Assembly: GCA_949935795.1 (NCBI GenBank)
Contig: CATLFX010000011.1
Span: 1-61,230, forward strand
Length of the DNA stretch: 61,230 nucleotides
Direction: 5' to 3'
Source: an uncultured Oscillospiraceae bacterium
GTDB lineage: Bacteria; Bacillota; Clostridia; Oscillospirales; Oscillospiraceae
Made by a program: the position numbers and the translations under genes. Below, one piece after another: positions 17,387 to 26,156 of this stretch (position 1 is its first letter; each line of letters begins with the position of its first letter). A model generated the notes under the pieces. It saw nothing but the letters and a program-made list of their open reading frames with translations. It was not told where the DNA came from and made no database searches.

Positions 17387-18085
17387 TCACTCCCCGGACA
17401 GCGAGGCCCTCAGCTCCTCCCGCCGGACCTCCCCCCGCTCCCACAACAGGGCCAGCGCCTGCTCGGCGCAGTCCGCCGGAAGCTCCGCCCCCTCCGCCCC
17501 CAGGGCCAGCCCCCCCAGCGAACCGCCCTGATACAGCTCCACCCTCCGCCCCCAGCTCCCTCCCCCGGGGCCGAAGGCGGCGGTCACGTCCGCCCCAGCC
17601 GACGGCGGCGTCACCGGCAGGCCGTATTTCGCCTGGAGATACCGGGCGTAGTCCTCCCCGCCGGGGACGTCGATGAGCAGCCCCCGCACACGGGCGCACA
17701 GCCGCTCCGCCGCCCCCTCCAGCTCGGGGCACAGCCGGGGGGCGGCCAGGGCCACCCGCCCCTGTTCCGGCGGGACGCCCTCCAGCCTCAGCGCACCCAG
17801 GGCCAGCACGTCGGCGCACCCCCGCCGAAAGGGGACCACATCCACCGGGCGCAGGAGCGTCAGGCGGTTTTTGTAGGGAAAATCCTCCCCCAGAATGACC
17901 CGCCCCGCCCCAACCCGGACCAGGGCCCGCTCCGCCCGCCGGAGCCGCCGGCGCAGCCGCCAGGAGGCCAGTCCATCCGGCTCATATACCACAGCCCGGA
18001 TCACCCGCATAGAACCGATCAGCCTTTCCTCCGTTCGGAAGCGGCCCTTCTCCCGCCGGAACGCCAGCCAGCCCACCATGCCCAT
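17387..18085 (-). CDS. Hypothetical protein
   Basis: A 232-residue, Arg/Gly/Ala-rich protein with no signal peptide or clear membrane segment. I do not recognise a named family. Features seen are an Arg-rich stretch (WRLRRRLRRAERAL) near residue 45, a central VRGLLIDVPGGEDYARYLQ, QAKYGLPVTPP, and a final AFGPGGGSWG-VELYQGG segment that reads like a conserved C-terminal domain of gut Clostridia proteins of unknown function. The start is uncertain: ATG at 18085 after GGTGAGGTG, or ATG at 18010 (MRVIRAVVYEP) with GGAGG 17 bases away. It converges with gldA. Confidence 0.6.
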   Translation of the reverse strand: MGMVGWLAFRREKGRFRTEERLIGSMRVIRAVVYEPDGLASWRLRRRLRRAERALVRVGAGRVILGEDFPYKNRLTLLRPVDVVPFRRGCADVLALGALRLEGVPPEQGRVALAAPRLCPELEGAAERLCARVRGLLIDVPGGEDYARYLQAKYGLPVTPPSAGADVTAAFGPGGGSWGRRVELYQGGSLGGLALGAEGAELPADCAEQALALLWERGEVRREELRASLSGE

Positions 18086-18214
18086 CACCTCACCGACACA
18101 TATGCGGCGGCGCTTTCAGACATGACGCCGCCGTTTCTTGACAGTCCGGCCTATTTTGTCAAAATTCTTCACGCCGTCCCTGTGAACGCCAAAGGAGCTT
18201 GTACATTTCCCCGG

Positions 18215-18243
18215 TTGTATTTCCTCCGCCTGTTTGGTATAAT
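18215..18243 (+). promoter_or_regulatory. Sigma-A promoter of degV
   Basis: TTGTAT (18215-18220) and TATAAT (18238-18243) are 17 bases apart, 35 bases before the degV ATG. Confidence 0.8.
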
Positions 18244-18278
18244 AGAACGACTTCAATCATCGAAATGGAGGTCACCCC

Positions 18279-19115
18279 ATGTCCATCAAAATTACCGCCA
18301 CCAGCACCTGCGATCTGCCCCCCCAGCTGCTGGAGCGCTATCAGATCACCATGGTGCCCCTGTACGTGTCCTTCGGCGGAAACACCTGTCAGGACGGCGT
18401 GGACGCCATGCCCGAGGACATTTTCCGCCACGTGGAGGGCGGCGGCCAGCTTCCCACCACCTCCGCCGTCAACATCGCCGACTATCAGGAGCTGTTCGCC
18501 CGGCTGTCCCCCCAGTATGACAGCGTCCTTCACATCACCATCGGCAGCGAGTTCTCCTGCTGTTACCAGAACGCCCTGGTGGCGGCAGAGGAGTTCCCCA
18601 ACGTCTATGTGGTGGACTCCCGGAACCTCACCGTGGGCCAGGGGCTCCTGGTGCTGGCCGCCGCCCAGGCCGCGGAGCGGGGGAATTCCATGGAGGATAT
18701 CCTCAAGCTGCTGGAGGAGCTGGCGGGCCGGGTGGACACCACCTTCGTGGTGGACAAGCTGGACTACCTGGCCAAGGGGGGCCGCTGTTCGTCGGTGGTG
18801 GCGCTGGGGGCCAACCTGTTGCGGCTGAAGCCCTGCGTCGTACTGGCCGACGGCAAAATGACCGTAGGCAAAAAGTACCGGGGCGCCTTTGACAAGGTGC
18901 TGCCCGACTACGCGCAGGACCAGCTGTCCGGCAAAAACGTGGACCTGGACCGGGTCTTTGTGGTCCACACCCGCTGTGACCCCAGTATTCCTGAGAGCAT
19001 GTGCGATATGGTGCGGCAGTTCGGCTTCCGGGAGGTGCTCACCGCCGTGGCCGGGTGCACCATCTCCTGCCACTGCGGGCCCAACACCCTGGGCGTCGTC
19101 TTTCTCAGAAAATAA
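18279..19115 (+). CDS. degV: DegV-family fatty-acid-binding protein
   Basis: A 278-residue DegV/FakB-type protein. The family binds a fatty acid between two domains and presents it to the kinase FakA. Matching features are the N-terminal KITATSTCDLPPQLLERY, VPLYVSFGG, the TTSAVNIADYQELF loop, IGSEFSCCYQNA, and VVDSRNLTVGQG. The C-terminal domain ends GPNTLGVVFLRK. The fatty-acid role comes from family knowledge. No fakA is nearby. GGAGG lies 6 bases before the ATG. Confidence 0.92.
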   Translation: MSIKITATSTCDLPPQLLERYQITMVPLYVSFGGNTCQDGVDAMPEDIFRHVEGGGQLPTTSAVNIADYQELFARLSPQYDSVLHITIGSEFSCCYQNALVAAEEFPNVYVVDSRNLTVGQGLLVLAAAQAAERGNSMEDILKLLEELAGRVDTTFVVDKLDYLAKGGRCSSVVALGANLLRLKPCVVLADGKMTVGKKYRGAFDKVLPDYAQDQLSGKNVDLDRVFVVHTRCDPSIPESMCDMVRQFGFREVLTAVAGCTISCHCGPNTLGVVFLRK

Positions 19116-19116
19116 C

Positions 19117-19150
19117 ATCAGCTCCCCCGCCTGTCGGCGGGGGAGCTGAT
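19117..19150 (+). terminator. Hairpin directly after degV
   Basis: ATCAGCTCCCCCGCC and its complement form a 15-bp stem with a 4-base loop, 2 bases after the degV stop. No T-run follows, so termination may depend on the second hairpin at 19215. Confidence 0.6.
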
Positions 19151-19214
19151 TGATTCCTCCGGACATTATTTCCCCCAAAAAATAGAAAAGCCCCCGGACA
19201 GCCGGGGAACGGTC

Positions 19215-19248
19215 AAAGAACCGGGGCTTTTGGCCCCGGTTCTTTTTT
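19215..19248 (+). terminator. Rho-independent terminator
   Basis: GAACCGGGGC / GCCCCGGTTC around a 5-base loop, extended by AAA/TTT pairs and followed by T6. It is plus-directed and lies 100 bases after degV, between it and the convergent DUF4317 gene. Confidence 0.85.
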
Positions 19249-19348
19249 AGAGGATGGAGGATAGAATGAAAAAGAAAGGATATCTCTTGCAAGGATTAGA
19301 ATAGGGGAAAGACGTTACGAAAGTTCTGCCCAAAGTATTACAAAAGTG

Positions 19349-20503
19349 TTAAATCTTCGCGGCGGGCTCGGCCTCCAGCTCCACGGCCAGGCCGTTGACC
19401 TCCACGCCCTCCCCGGCGGGGATGAGCAGATACTTCCGCCCCTCCAGCACACGGGCCTCCACCTGGCCGCTGAGCTCCGGCTTGACGGTGATGGTGATCT
19501 CCCCCGCCTTGATCTGGAAGCGCTTGCTGTCGATGAGGTTGGCCGGGTCCATGGCCGCGCCCTCCCCCAGCCGCTGGCCGCAGTAGTCCTGGAAGGCGGC
19601 CACCCGCTCCTCCTCAATGCCGCACTCCCGCAGCATTCCGCCCACGTCCCTGGCCGTCACGGTGAGGGGCTCCGCCGTCTGGCTCTCCTTGTGGAGCTCC
19701 ATCCGCTCCCGCAGCTGCTCATGGACCGCCTGAACCAGCTCCATGCTGCACTCCACCCCCAGGGCGTCGGACAGCGCGGACTCAAAGGCCTCCTTCTGCT
19801 CCGGGGCGGACATGGGGGCCTGGACGCCGAAAATGCTCTCCACAAACTCCCCGTGGACGAATTCCGGCCTGTGGATATAATAGAGGGTGCTGTACAGGTT
19901 GGCCGCCCGGTCGTCGAAGGCGGGGAACAGGAAGCCCAGCTCCGGCGGCGCGGCCAGCTGCCCGGCGGTCTTCATGTGGAGCACGTTGTCCGCCGGGAGA
20001 TAGCCCAGGCCCGGCTTGCCCTCCCGCATGGGGCAGACGGCGCAGACGATGTAGGAGAACACCGTGTCGGAGGAGTCGCCCAGCAGCTCGTCGTTCTTGG
20101 ACTTGAAGGGCACGTCGTAGGTGTCGTGGGCCAGCAAAATCAGGTAGCTGTCGTCCCCCATGTCCACGCTCTGGATCACCTTCTCGTAGAAAGCCCGGCG
20201 CAGGTCCCGGTCCTTCAGCTTGGAGTCCCGCAAGTCCCGGAGCAGCTTGTGCTCCTCCCCCTCCGCCACCTGCTGGGTGGTGAAGCCCACGTCGATGAGG
20301 TTCCGGCCCAGGCTGCCGGACAGGGCCTTTTTCAGCAGGCTCAGGCAGCCCTCGGCGTCGTCCTCGCTGAGCAGGGCCAGGGACTGGTCCACCTCGCCGA
20401 TGATCTCCTTCGTCGCGCCCACATAGCAGCCGTAGACGTGGCTGATGGCGTTTTTATTGGGCCGCAGGCGGCGGCGCAGCTCGCCCAGCTCTTTTGTGTT
20501 CAT
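19349..20503 (-). CDS. DUF4317 protein
   Basis: A 384-residue protein with the DUF4317 opening MNTKELGELRRRLRPNK followed by ISHVYGCYVGATKEI, widespread in Clostridia and of unknown function. It is soluble, with an acidic middle section and a beta-rich C-terminal part (KRFQIKAGEITITVKPEL). It diverges from the membrane protein gene at 20690, with its own promoter. There is no operon partner that would suggest a role. Confidence 0.88.
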   Translation of the reverse strand: MNTKELGELRRRLRPNKNAISHVYGCYVGATKEIIGEVDQSLALLSEDDAEGCLSLLKKALSGSLGRNLIDVGFTTQQVAEGEEHKLLRDLRDSKLKDRDLRRAFYEKVIQSVDMGDDSYLILLAHDTYDVPFKSKNDELLGDSSDTVFSYIVCAVCPMREGKPGLGYLPADNVLHMKTAGQLAAPPELGFLFPAFDDRAANLYSTLYYIHRPEFVHGEFVESIFGVQAPMSAPEQKEAFESALSDALGVECSMELVQAVHEQLRERMELHKESQTAEPLTVTARDVGGMLRECGIEEERVAAFQDYCGQRLGEGAAMDPANLIDSKRFQIKAGEITITVKPELSGQVEARVLEGRKYLLIPAGEGVEVNGLAVELEAEPAAKI

Positions 20504-20556
20504 GGGTATCCCTCGCTTGTCATAGATTGCGCTCTCATGGAGCGGATGTGAGAGGC

Positions 20557-20585
20557 ATTATATCACATCCCGTCAGCGCTGTCAC
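20557..20585 (-). promoter_or_regulatory. Sigma-A promoter of the DUF4317 gene
   Basis: On the minus strand GTGACA (20585-20580) and TATAAT (20562-20557) are 17 bases apart, giving a leader of about 50 bases. It is back to back with the promoter at 20598. Confidence 0.75.
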
Positions 20586-20597
20586 CCACTGTTTTTG

Positions 20598-20626
20598 TTG
20601 CAATTTCCCTTGGCCTACGGTATAAT
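20598..20626 (+). promoter_or_regulatory. Sigma-A promoter of the membrane protein gene
   Basis: TTGCAA (20598-20603) and TATAAT (20621-20626) are 17 bases apart, about 65 bases before the ATG at 20690. Confidence 0.8.
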
Positions 20627-20689
20627 GGTCCAAACCGCCGCAGGCGGCGGGACGGGGCTTTCCGGCCCCTGAGAGGAGGAGATTTTACA

Positions 20690-21841
20690 ATGGAATTTGA
20701 CCGTGCGCGGCTCAAGCGGGAGGTAAAGCTGTCCATGAAGGGCAGCGGCTGCATGATGGTGGCGCTGCTGTTCAGCGTAGTGGTGTCGGCGGGCACCTGG
20801 CTGCTCAACACCGTTTTGGGCGGCCTGCTCACCGGAGGCGCGGGCTCCGTCAGTGACACTGTTATGCGCTATGTACAGCGGGGCTACGAACTGGAGGACG
20901 CGATCAACATCGCCCTGCTGGAGCTGTTTCAACGGGGGCCCGGAGTCTTGGCCGGCATCGCCGTGGGCGGCGTCGTGCTGTCCATCATCATAGCCCTGTG
21001 GCAGGGCGCTATGGACGTGGGCTATGAGGGCTGGTGCCTGTCCATGGTCCGCCATGAGAACCCGCCCGTGAGCAAAATTTTCTGCGCCATGCCCCAAATT
21101 TTGCAGGTGCTGTTGACCCGGTTCCTCACGGGTCTGTTCATCGCTCTGTGGTCCCTGCTGGTGGTGCTGGCCTACGCCCTGCTGCTGTTCGCCGCCATTA
21201 TGCTGGCGTCGCTTGCCGATTCGGTGGCGCTTGCCATACCCTTCCTGCTGGCCGCCATCGCGGTGCTGGTGGTGGGCGTCATCTGGGTGTCCACCCGGTA
21301 TCTCCTGGTGGATTACGTGCTGCTGGACAAGGGCCTGTATGGCATGGACGCCATCCGGGAGGGCAAGCGGCTGATGAAGGACAATATCGGCAGGGGCTTC
21401 GTCCTCCAGCTGTCCTTTTTCGGCTGGTATCTGCTGATGACTGCCATGGTCTATATTGGCATCATTCTGGCCCTTATCCCCATCATAGGGGCCTATGCCT
21501 CCGGCAGCTCAGGCGGGCTCATCGCCTCGTCCGGTTTCGCCCTGCTGGTCATCGTCGCGGCGACGGTGGGGACCGCCATTTTGTCCCTGTGGCTCAAGCC
21601 TTACGTCACCGGCTCTATAGCCAGGTTCTATGACTGGGCCCGCGCCAGCGCCGACGGCCCTCAGGGCGGCCCCGTCTTCCACGGCGGCAGCGACGGCAGC
21701 TGGGGCGGCCCCGCCGACTACACCTGGACCTCCGGCCCCAGCTCCGGGAGCGGCGCGGGGTCCGGCCCCCAGAACGGCGGCTTCCCCCCTCCCCCGCCCC
21801 CCAAGGCGCCCCCTAAGCCCAAGGACGACCCCTGGAACTGA
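20690..21841 (+). CDS. Multi-pass membrane protein, DUF975-like
   Basis: A 383-residue integral membrane protein with about six hydrophobic segments (around residues 20-45, 85-108, 142-200 in two or three spans, 245-272 and 283-310). A flexible Gly/Ser/Pro-rich cytoplasmic tail ends with a run of prolines before KAPPKPKDDPWN. The start MEFDRARLKREVKLSMKG and the amphipathic loop IREGKRLMKDNIGRGF resemble the DUF975 group of unknown function. GAGGAGGAG precedes the ATG. A C-rich hairpin (21853-21884) follows the stop and separates it from icd. Confidence 0.65.
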   Translation: MEFDRARLKREVKLSMKGSGCMMVALLFSVVVSAGTWLLNTVLGGLLTGGAGSVSDTVMRYVQRGYELEDAINIALLELFQRGPGVLAGIAVGGVVLSIIIALWQGAMDVGYEGWCLSMVRHENPPVSKIFCAMPQILQVLLTRFLTGLFIALWSLLVVLAYALLLFAAIMLASLADSVALAIPFLLAAIAVLVVGVIWVSTRYLLVDYVLLDKGLYGMDAIREGKRLMKDNIGRGFVLQLSFFGWYLLMTAMVYIGIILALIPIIGAYASGSSGGLIASSGFALLVIVAATVGTAILSLWLKPYVTGSIARFYDWARASADGPQGGPVFHGGSDGSWGGPADYTWTSGPSSGSGAGSGPQNGGFPPPPPPKAPPKPKDDPWN

Positions 21842-21909
21842 GCATATGCCCCAGCGGCGGGGACGGATTTCCGGCCCCGCCGCTTGACTTGGAAAGGAGA
21901 ACGAAGACA

Positions 21910-23109
21910 ATGGACAAACTGCAAATGAAAACCCCCCTGGTGGAGATGGACGGGGACGAGATGACCCGCATTCTCTGGCAGCAGATCAAGGAGGAGCTGC
22001 TGGAACCCTATATCGACCTGAAAACGGAGTATTACGACCTGGGCCTGCCTGAGCGGGAGCGCACCGGGGATCAGGTGACCATCGACGCCGCCCAGGCCAA
22101 CAAGAAGTACGGCGTGGCGGTGAAGTGCGCCACCATCACCCCCAACGCCCAGCGGGTGGAGGAGTACAAGCTGTCCCAGATGTGGAAGTCCCCCAACGGC
22201 ACCATCCGGGCCATCCTGGACGGCACCGTGTTCCGGGCCCCCATCATGGTCAAGGGCCTGAACCCAGTAGTGAAGAATTGGAAGGCACCTATCACCATCG
22301 CCCGTCACGCCTTTGGGGACGTGTACAAGGCGGCGGAGTTCAAGGTCCCCGGCCCTGGTACGGCGGAGCTGGTATTCACCGGCGCGGACGGCATGGAGCA
22401 CCGCCAGACCATCCACCAGTTTGACGGTCCCGGCGTGCTTCAGGGGCAGTTCAACGTGGAAGCGTCCATCACCTCCTTTGCCCGCTCCTGCTTCCAGTTC
22501 GCCCTGGACACCAAACAGGACCTGTGGTTCTCCACCAAGGACACCATCTCCAAGCAGTACGACCACACCTTCAAGGACATTTTCGCCGAAGTCTACGAGT
22601 CGGAGTACAGGGAAGAGTTTGAACAGGCGGGCGTCACCTACTTCTACACCCTCATCGACGACGCGGTGGCCCGGGTCATCCGCTCCAAGGGGGGCTTCAT
22701 CTGGGCCTGCAAGAACTACGACGGCGACGTGATGAGCGACATGGTGTCCACCGCTTTCGGCTCCCTGGCCATGATGACCTCGGTGCTGGTGTCCCCCGAC
22801 GGCAACTACGAGTACGAGGCCGCCCACGGCACCGTCACCCAGCACTACTACCGCCACCTGAAAGGGGAGCAGGTGTCCACCAACCCCATGGCCACCCTGT
22901 TCGCCTGGACCGGGGCCCTGGCCAAGCGGGGCGAACTGGACGGCCTGCCCGAGCTCACCGCCTTTGCCCGCAACCTGGAAAAGGCCTCCATCGACACCAT
23001 TGAGAGCGGCGTGATGACCGGCGACCTGGTGGACCTCTGGGAGGGCGAGGCCAAGGCCCAAAAGGTCACCGGACTGGAATTCCTCCGGGCCATCCGCTCC
23101 AGGCTGTAA
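21910..23109 (+). CDS. icd: NADP-dependent isocitrate dehydrogenase
   Basis: This 399-residue enzyme converts isocitrate to 2-oxoglutarate with NADP. It is of the homodimeric class also found in eukaryotes (start MKTPLVEMDGDEMTRI), not the E. coli Icd class. Seen: TITPNAQRVEEY, the isocitrate-binding SPNGTIRAILDGTVFR and the Tyr/Lys region around TYFYTLIDD. The metal-binding aspartates in YDGDVMSDMVS and the NADP-binding AAHGTVTQHYY-R-TNPMATLFAW are also present. GGAAAGGAGA lies before the ATG at 21910. It probably supplies 2-oxoglutarate for glutamate synthesis; no other TCA gene is nearby. Confidence 0.95.
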   Translation: MDKLQMKTPLVEMDGDEMTRILWQQIKEELLEPYIDLKTEYYDLGLPERERTGDQVTIDAAQANKKYGVAVKCATITPNAQRVEEYKLSQMWKSPNGTIRAILDGTVFRAPIMVKGLNPVVKNWKAPITIARHAFGDVYKAAEFKVPGPGTAELVFTGADGMEHRQTIHQFDGPGVLQGQFNVEASITSFARSCFQFALDTKQDLWFSTKDTISKQYDHTFKDIFAEVYESEYREEFEQAGVTYFYTLIDDAVARVIRSKGGFIWACKNYDGDVMSDMVSTAFGSLAMMTSVLVSPDGNYEYEAAHGTVTQHYYRHLKGEQVSTNPMATLFAWTGALAKRGELDGLPELTAFARNLEKASIDTIESGVMTGDLVDLWEGEAKAQKVTGLEFLRAIRSRL

Positions 23110-23203
23110 CCTACTTTTTCTTGAAAGAAAAAGTAGGCAAAAAGAACTTTAATTCGCTGACGAAAATAAATGAATGCGTTTCTGCTCCGCCCGGCAACGA
23201 AAA
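23110..23203 (+). repeat. Interspersed repeat copy R1
   Basis: It starts with the palindrome formed by CCTACTTTTTCTT and its complement (23110-23137), then GGCAAAAAGAACTTTAATTC, and ends with CGCCCGGCAACGAAAA. Two inverted relatives lie at 24105-24318 and a shortened copy at 23229. The palindrome directly after icd may also end its transcript. Confidence 0.8.
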
Positions 23204-23228
23204 TTCCCAGGAAAGACCGCTGTGAATT

Positions 23229-23280
23229 CCTTTTTCTTGAAAGAAAAAGGAACCGAAAAAGAACCTTTAGTTCGCTGTGA
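23229..23280 (+). repeat. Interspersed repeat copy R2, short
   Basis: Same palindromic head (CCTTTTTCTT with its complement, 23229-23250), followed by AAAAAGAACCTTTAGTTCGC. The GCCCGGCAAC tail is missing. Confidence 0.75.
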
Positions 23281-23340
23281 GCATTCAGCTGACCTTCAAG
23301 CTTAGCCTTCGGCGACGGAACGCATCAGGAGAGATAGGAT

Positions 23341-24057
23341 ATGACTTATTTTTTGACCAGCAGTCCCTGTGTGGAGGGTTCCCCGGCGCTGAACCCGGTG
23401 AACGGCTTTGTGGAGGAGCTGCGAAAGGCGCTGCCCGAACTGTGCTCCGCCCTGTTTGTCTGCTCTGACCCAGACCAGCCCTCGCTCACCTATGGTTTTG
23501 CCGAGGATATGCGGGACAGCTTCGCCGAGATCGGCGTAACGCTCACCGATGTAACAGTGCTGGAACGGGAAAACCAGGACCAGTGTGAGGAGTTGACCGC
23601 CAGCGCCCAGCTGATTATCCTGTGCGGAGGCCATGTACCCACTCAGAACAAATTTTTCCAGGAAATCGGTCTGCGGGAACAGCTCCAGGGCTGGGACGGC
23701 GTCCTCATGGGCGTCAGCGCGGGCAGCATGAACGCCGCCGACCTGGTTTACGCCCAGCCGGAGGAACCGGGGGAAGCCATAGACCCGGAGTACCAGCGGT
23801 TCCTGCCGGGGCTGGGGCTGACCCAGTACAACATCATCCCCCACTACAACCAGGACAAAGACTGGCTTCTAGACGGGATGAGGCTGTACGAGGACATCAC
23901 CTACGCCGACAGCATGGGCCACAAATTCTACGTCCTGGTGGACGGCAGCTATATCCTGGGCCGGGATGGCCAGGAGGAGCTGCGGGGCGAGGCCTACCTC
24001 ATCGAAAACGGCGTACTCACCCAGCTCAGCCGGGAAAACGAAATCATTGCGCTGTAA
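23341..24057 (+). CDS. Peptidase E-like (S51) hydrolase
   Basis: A 238-residue cytosolic member of the class I glutamine-amidotransferase-like fold. The S51 dipeptidase group cleaves N-terminal Asp-X dipeptides. The nucleophile elbow GVSAGSMN places the catalytic serine at 126, preceded by IILCGGHVPTQN, and there is a later IIPHYNQD histidine. The family's name-giving peptidase activity is likely but not proven by sequence. AGGAGAGATAGG precedes the ATG. The gene stands alone, bracketed by two repeat copies on each side in opposite orientation. Confidence 0.82.
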   Translation: MTYFLTSSPCVEGSPALNPVNGFVEELRKALPELCSALFVCSDPDQPSLTYGFAEDMRDSFAEIGVTLTDVTVLERENQDQCEELTASAQLIILCGGHVPTQNKFFQEIGLREQLQGWDGVLMGVSAGSMNAADLVYAQPEEPGEAIDPEYQRFLPGLGLTQYNIIPHYNQDKDWLLDGMRLYEDITYADSMGHKFYVLVDGSYILGRDGQEELRGEAYLIENGVLTQLSRENEIIAL

Positions 24058-24061
24058 AAAG

Positions 24062-24093
24062 ACCCCCGAGCCGCTGGGAAGCGGCTCGGGGGT
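24062..24093 (+). terminator. Terminator after the peptidase gene
   Basis: ACCCCCGAGCCGC / GCGGCTCGGGGGT forms a 13-bp stem with a 6-base loop, 4 bases after the stop. A T-rich stretch (TGATTTATAGATTTTT) follows. Confidence 0.8.
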
Positions 24094-24104
24094 TGATTTA
24101 TAGA

Positions 24105-24200
24105 TTTTTGTTGCCGGGCGGTAATGAAAAAATTTCATTTGCTGTTTGTCTGCGAATTTAAAGTTCTTTTTGCCCGCTTTTTCTTTCAAGAAAAAGGCGC
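24105..24200 (-). repeat. Interspersed repeat copy R3
   Basis: Inverted copy of R1. It carries GTTGCCGGGCGGTAATGAAA, the GTTCTTTTTGCC box and a terminal CTTTTTCTTTCAAGAAAAAG palindrome. It is almost identical to R4 over about 90 bases. Confidence 0.85.
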
Positions 24201-24224
24201 TTACTGTTGTCCTTCCTGGAGTTT

Positions 24225-24318
24225 TTCGTTGCCGGGCGGTAATGAAAAAATTTCATTTGCTGTTTGTCAGCGAATTAAAAGTTCTTTTTGCCTACTTTTT
24301 CTTTCAAGAAAAAGTAGG
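24225..24318 (-). repeat. Interspersed repeat copy R4
   Basis: Second inverted copy, with the same order of boxes as R3 and ending in a 28-base palindrome like that of R1 (its arms are identical; only the two central bases are reversed). Its palindrome may act as a terminator for the convergent lipoprotein gene, which ends at 24327. Confidence 0.85.
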
Positions 24319-24326
24319 GCGGTATC

Positions 24327-24836
24327 TTATCCGGCGTCCTCGAAGAACTTCTGGAACTCCTTCTGCGCCATTCCGTTCTTTTTGGAGACGATGAGCGCCA
24401 CATACCGCCCTTCCCGCGTGACCACCGCGTTCTCCGTCAGAGGGACCTGCTCCGGGTCGTACTCCTCAAAGGTGCCCTGCCGGGCCTCCACGTGCTGGTG
24501 GAGGGACTCCATCATGGCGGCGGCATCCGACTTGTCCTTCAGCTTCACCACCGCCATCTCCTCCGCCGTTCCAGCGTCGGCAAAGGTGTAGCAGTATGCC
24601 TCCACTTTGCCGTAATCCAGGTCGGACAGGTAAAAGAAGTTGTCCTTGGCCCCGGCATCTCCGCTGGACTTCGTCACCATCTCAGGCAGGGTGGTGTCCG
24701 CCTCCATCATGGCCAGGAGCAGCTCCGCCGGGTCCAGGTCCGGCCCTTCATCCTCTCCGCCGCCGGTACAGCCAAACATGCCCGCCAGCGCCAGAGCCGC
24801 CAGCGTAAGACAGAGCGCTTTCTTCATATGCTTCAT
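24327..24836 (-). CDS. Lipoprotein, DUF4358-like
   Basis: A 169-residue secreted protein. It has a basic N-terminus, a hydrophobic core (ALCLTLAALALAGMFG) and Cys23 followed by TGGGEDEG, consistent with lipid attachment, though the lipobox (M-F-G-C) is loose. The rest resembles DUF4358 proteins of Clostridia (TLPEMVTKS, LDYGKVEAYCYTFADAG, EEMAVVKLKD). Function is unknown. It lies 27 bases downstream of the transglutaminase-like gene on the same strand and is probably co-transcribed. GGAGG is 7 bases before the ATG. Confidence 0.75.
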   Translation of the reverse strand: MKHMKKALCLTLAALALAGMFGCTGGGEDEGPDLDPAELLLAMMEADTTLPEMVTKSSGDAGAKDNFFYLSDLDYGKVEAYCYTFADAGTAEEMAVVKLKDKSDAAAMMESLHQHVEARQGTFEEYDPEQVPLTENAVVTREGRYVALIVSKKNGMAQKEFQKFFEDAG

Positions 24837-24863
24837 AGTTGTTCCTCCAAATATGCCGCCCGG

Positions 24864-26117
24864 TCAGCGCAGCTCCACACTGCCGCCGCCGTTCCAGGTG
24901 ACGACTTCTTCAACACTGGCAGCTGGACCCTCACTGGGAAAATCGCCGTCCTCCAGGTCTCCGCCGCCCAGCATGACCGGGTCCAGCCCAAATGCCTCAG
25001 CCACCAGTTTGATGATCTCCTTGGCCTCCGGGGAGTCCATGTCGATGCCGCCCTCCTCTTCCGAGCTGTGGCTCTCCAGCAGCAGGCCCAGAATGTAGTC
25101 GTCCTCCCGGTCGCTGGGATACCAGGATGCCCGGAAATAATAGCCGTCGCTGTCCTCCAGCATGCCGCCGCTGAGCACCATGTCCAGGATGTTCACCAGG
25201 AAGTCCGCCGTCTTCATCTCATCCTCGGTGAGGGGCTCCTTGAACTTGTAAAACAGGGTGGTGCTCTTGCCGTCCAAAACGTCCTTCATGGCGGCGGGCA
25301 CGTCCAGCACGCCATCCACCTCCACCGCGTTCTGCACGGCGGGGGAGTATTTCACGCTCTTGGCCTCGGGCAAAGCGGATTCGTCCCAGCTGTGGCCGTT
25401 TCGGGCCATCTCGTCCGTCATGTTGAAGTTGCCGTACAGCACCCCGTGGGCGTCGCTGTAAACATCCACGTGATACCAGTCTCCGTCCAGCTTCACCAGG
25501 TCCCAGGAGTGGTAGTCGTTGTGAACGATATGGCAGTCCATGCCCATCATATTCATGAACAGCCGGAAGGTAGTGGCGTAGCCCACGCACACCGCCGAGC
25601 GGCTGGTGAGCACGCTGTAGGGGGTGAAGGCGGAGCGGTCCATCCCCGGACGGCTGATGACGCCGCCCCGGCCGTGGTTGATATTGGCCACCAGCCACTT
25701 GTAGACGGCCTCCTCCTTCTGATAGTCGGTCATACCGTCCTCAATGACCTCGTCCAGCACATCCTTGGCCATGCCCAGGGTTTTTTTGTCCTCCTCGCTG
25801 AGCTGGCTGTCGTCGCCGCTTTTATAGGCGTCGGAGATGTGGGTGGTGGAGCGGATCTCATACTCCCCGCCCACCTTGTAGCCGTCCTCTATGTACTCGT
25901 TCTCCTTCTCCTCCTCCTCGGCAATGCGGTCCAGGATGTAATCAATGAAATCGGCCGTCTTCTGGTTGGGCACCACGGCCTGATAGATATTCAGACCCAG
26001 GCTGGCCACCAGGCAGGCGGACAGCAGGACGGCGGCAATGATTTTTACCACTTTCCCACCTTTTTTGGGCTTTTTGACCTCCATGGCCTCCTGGTTTTCA
26101 TTGAGTTCAGTGTTCAT
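24864..26117 (-). CDS. Membrane-anchored transglutaminase-like protein
   Basis: A protein of about 417 residues with a single N-terminal membrane anchor (about residues 22-44, after a lysine-rich start) and an extracellular transglutaminase-like domain. The papain-type triad is visible: Cys in SRSAVCVGYATTF, His in DCHIVHNDYHSWDLVKL and Asp in GDWYHVDV. The C-terminal 180 residues are acidic and unassigned. Such proteins are thought to crosslink or cleave surface proteins, and the true substrate is unknown. I prefer the ATG at 26117, preceded by GGAGG, to the ATG at 26135. Confidence 0.82.
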   Translation of the reverse strand: MNTELNENQEAMEVKKPKKGGKVVKIIAAVLLSACLVASLGLNIYQAVVPNQKTADFIDYILDRIAEEEEKENEYIEDGYKVGGEYEIRSTTHISDAYKSGDDSQLSEEDKKTLGMAKDVLDEVIEDGMTDYQKEEAVYKWLVANINHGRGGVISRPGMDRSAFTPYSVLTSRSAVCVGYATTFRLFMNMMGMDCHIVHNDYHSWDLVKLDGDWYHVDVYSDAHGVLYGNFNMTDEMARNGHSWDESALPEAKSVKYSPAVQNAVEVDGVLDVPAAMKDVLDGKSTTLFYKFKEPLTEDEMKTADFLVNILDMVLSGGMLEDSDGYYFRASWYPSDREDDYILGLLLESHSSEEEGGIDMDSPEAKEIIKLVAEAFGLDPVMLGGGDLEDGDFPSEGPAASVEEVVTWNGGGSVELR

Positions 26118-26156
26118 GGCAAGAGAGTCCTCCATTCCATCAAGAATAACAGAGAT

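Noticed and set aside
23110-24318. CRISPR array
   Set aside because: The repeats are few, about 95 bases long, in both orientations and not separated by uniform spacers. No cas gene is nearby.
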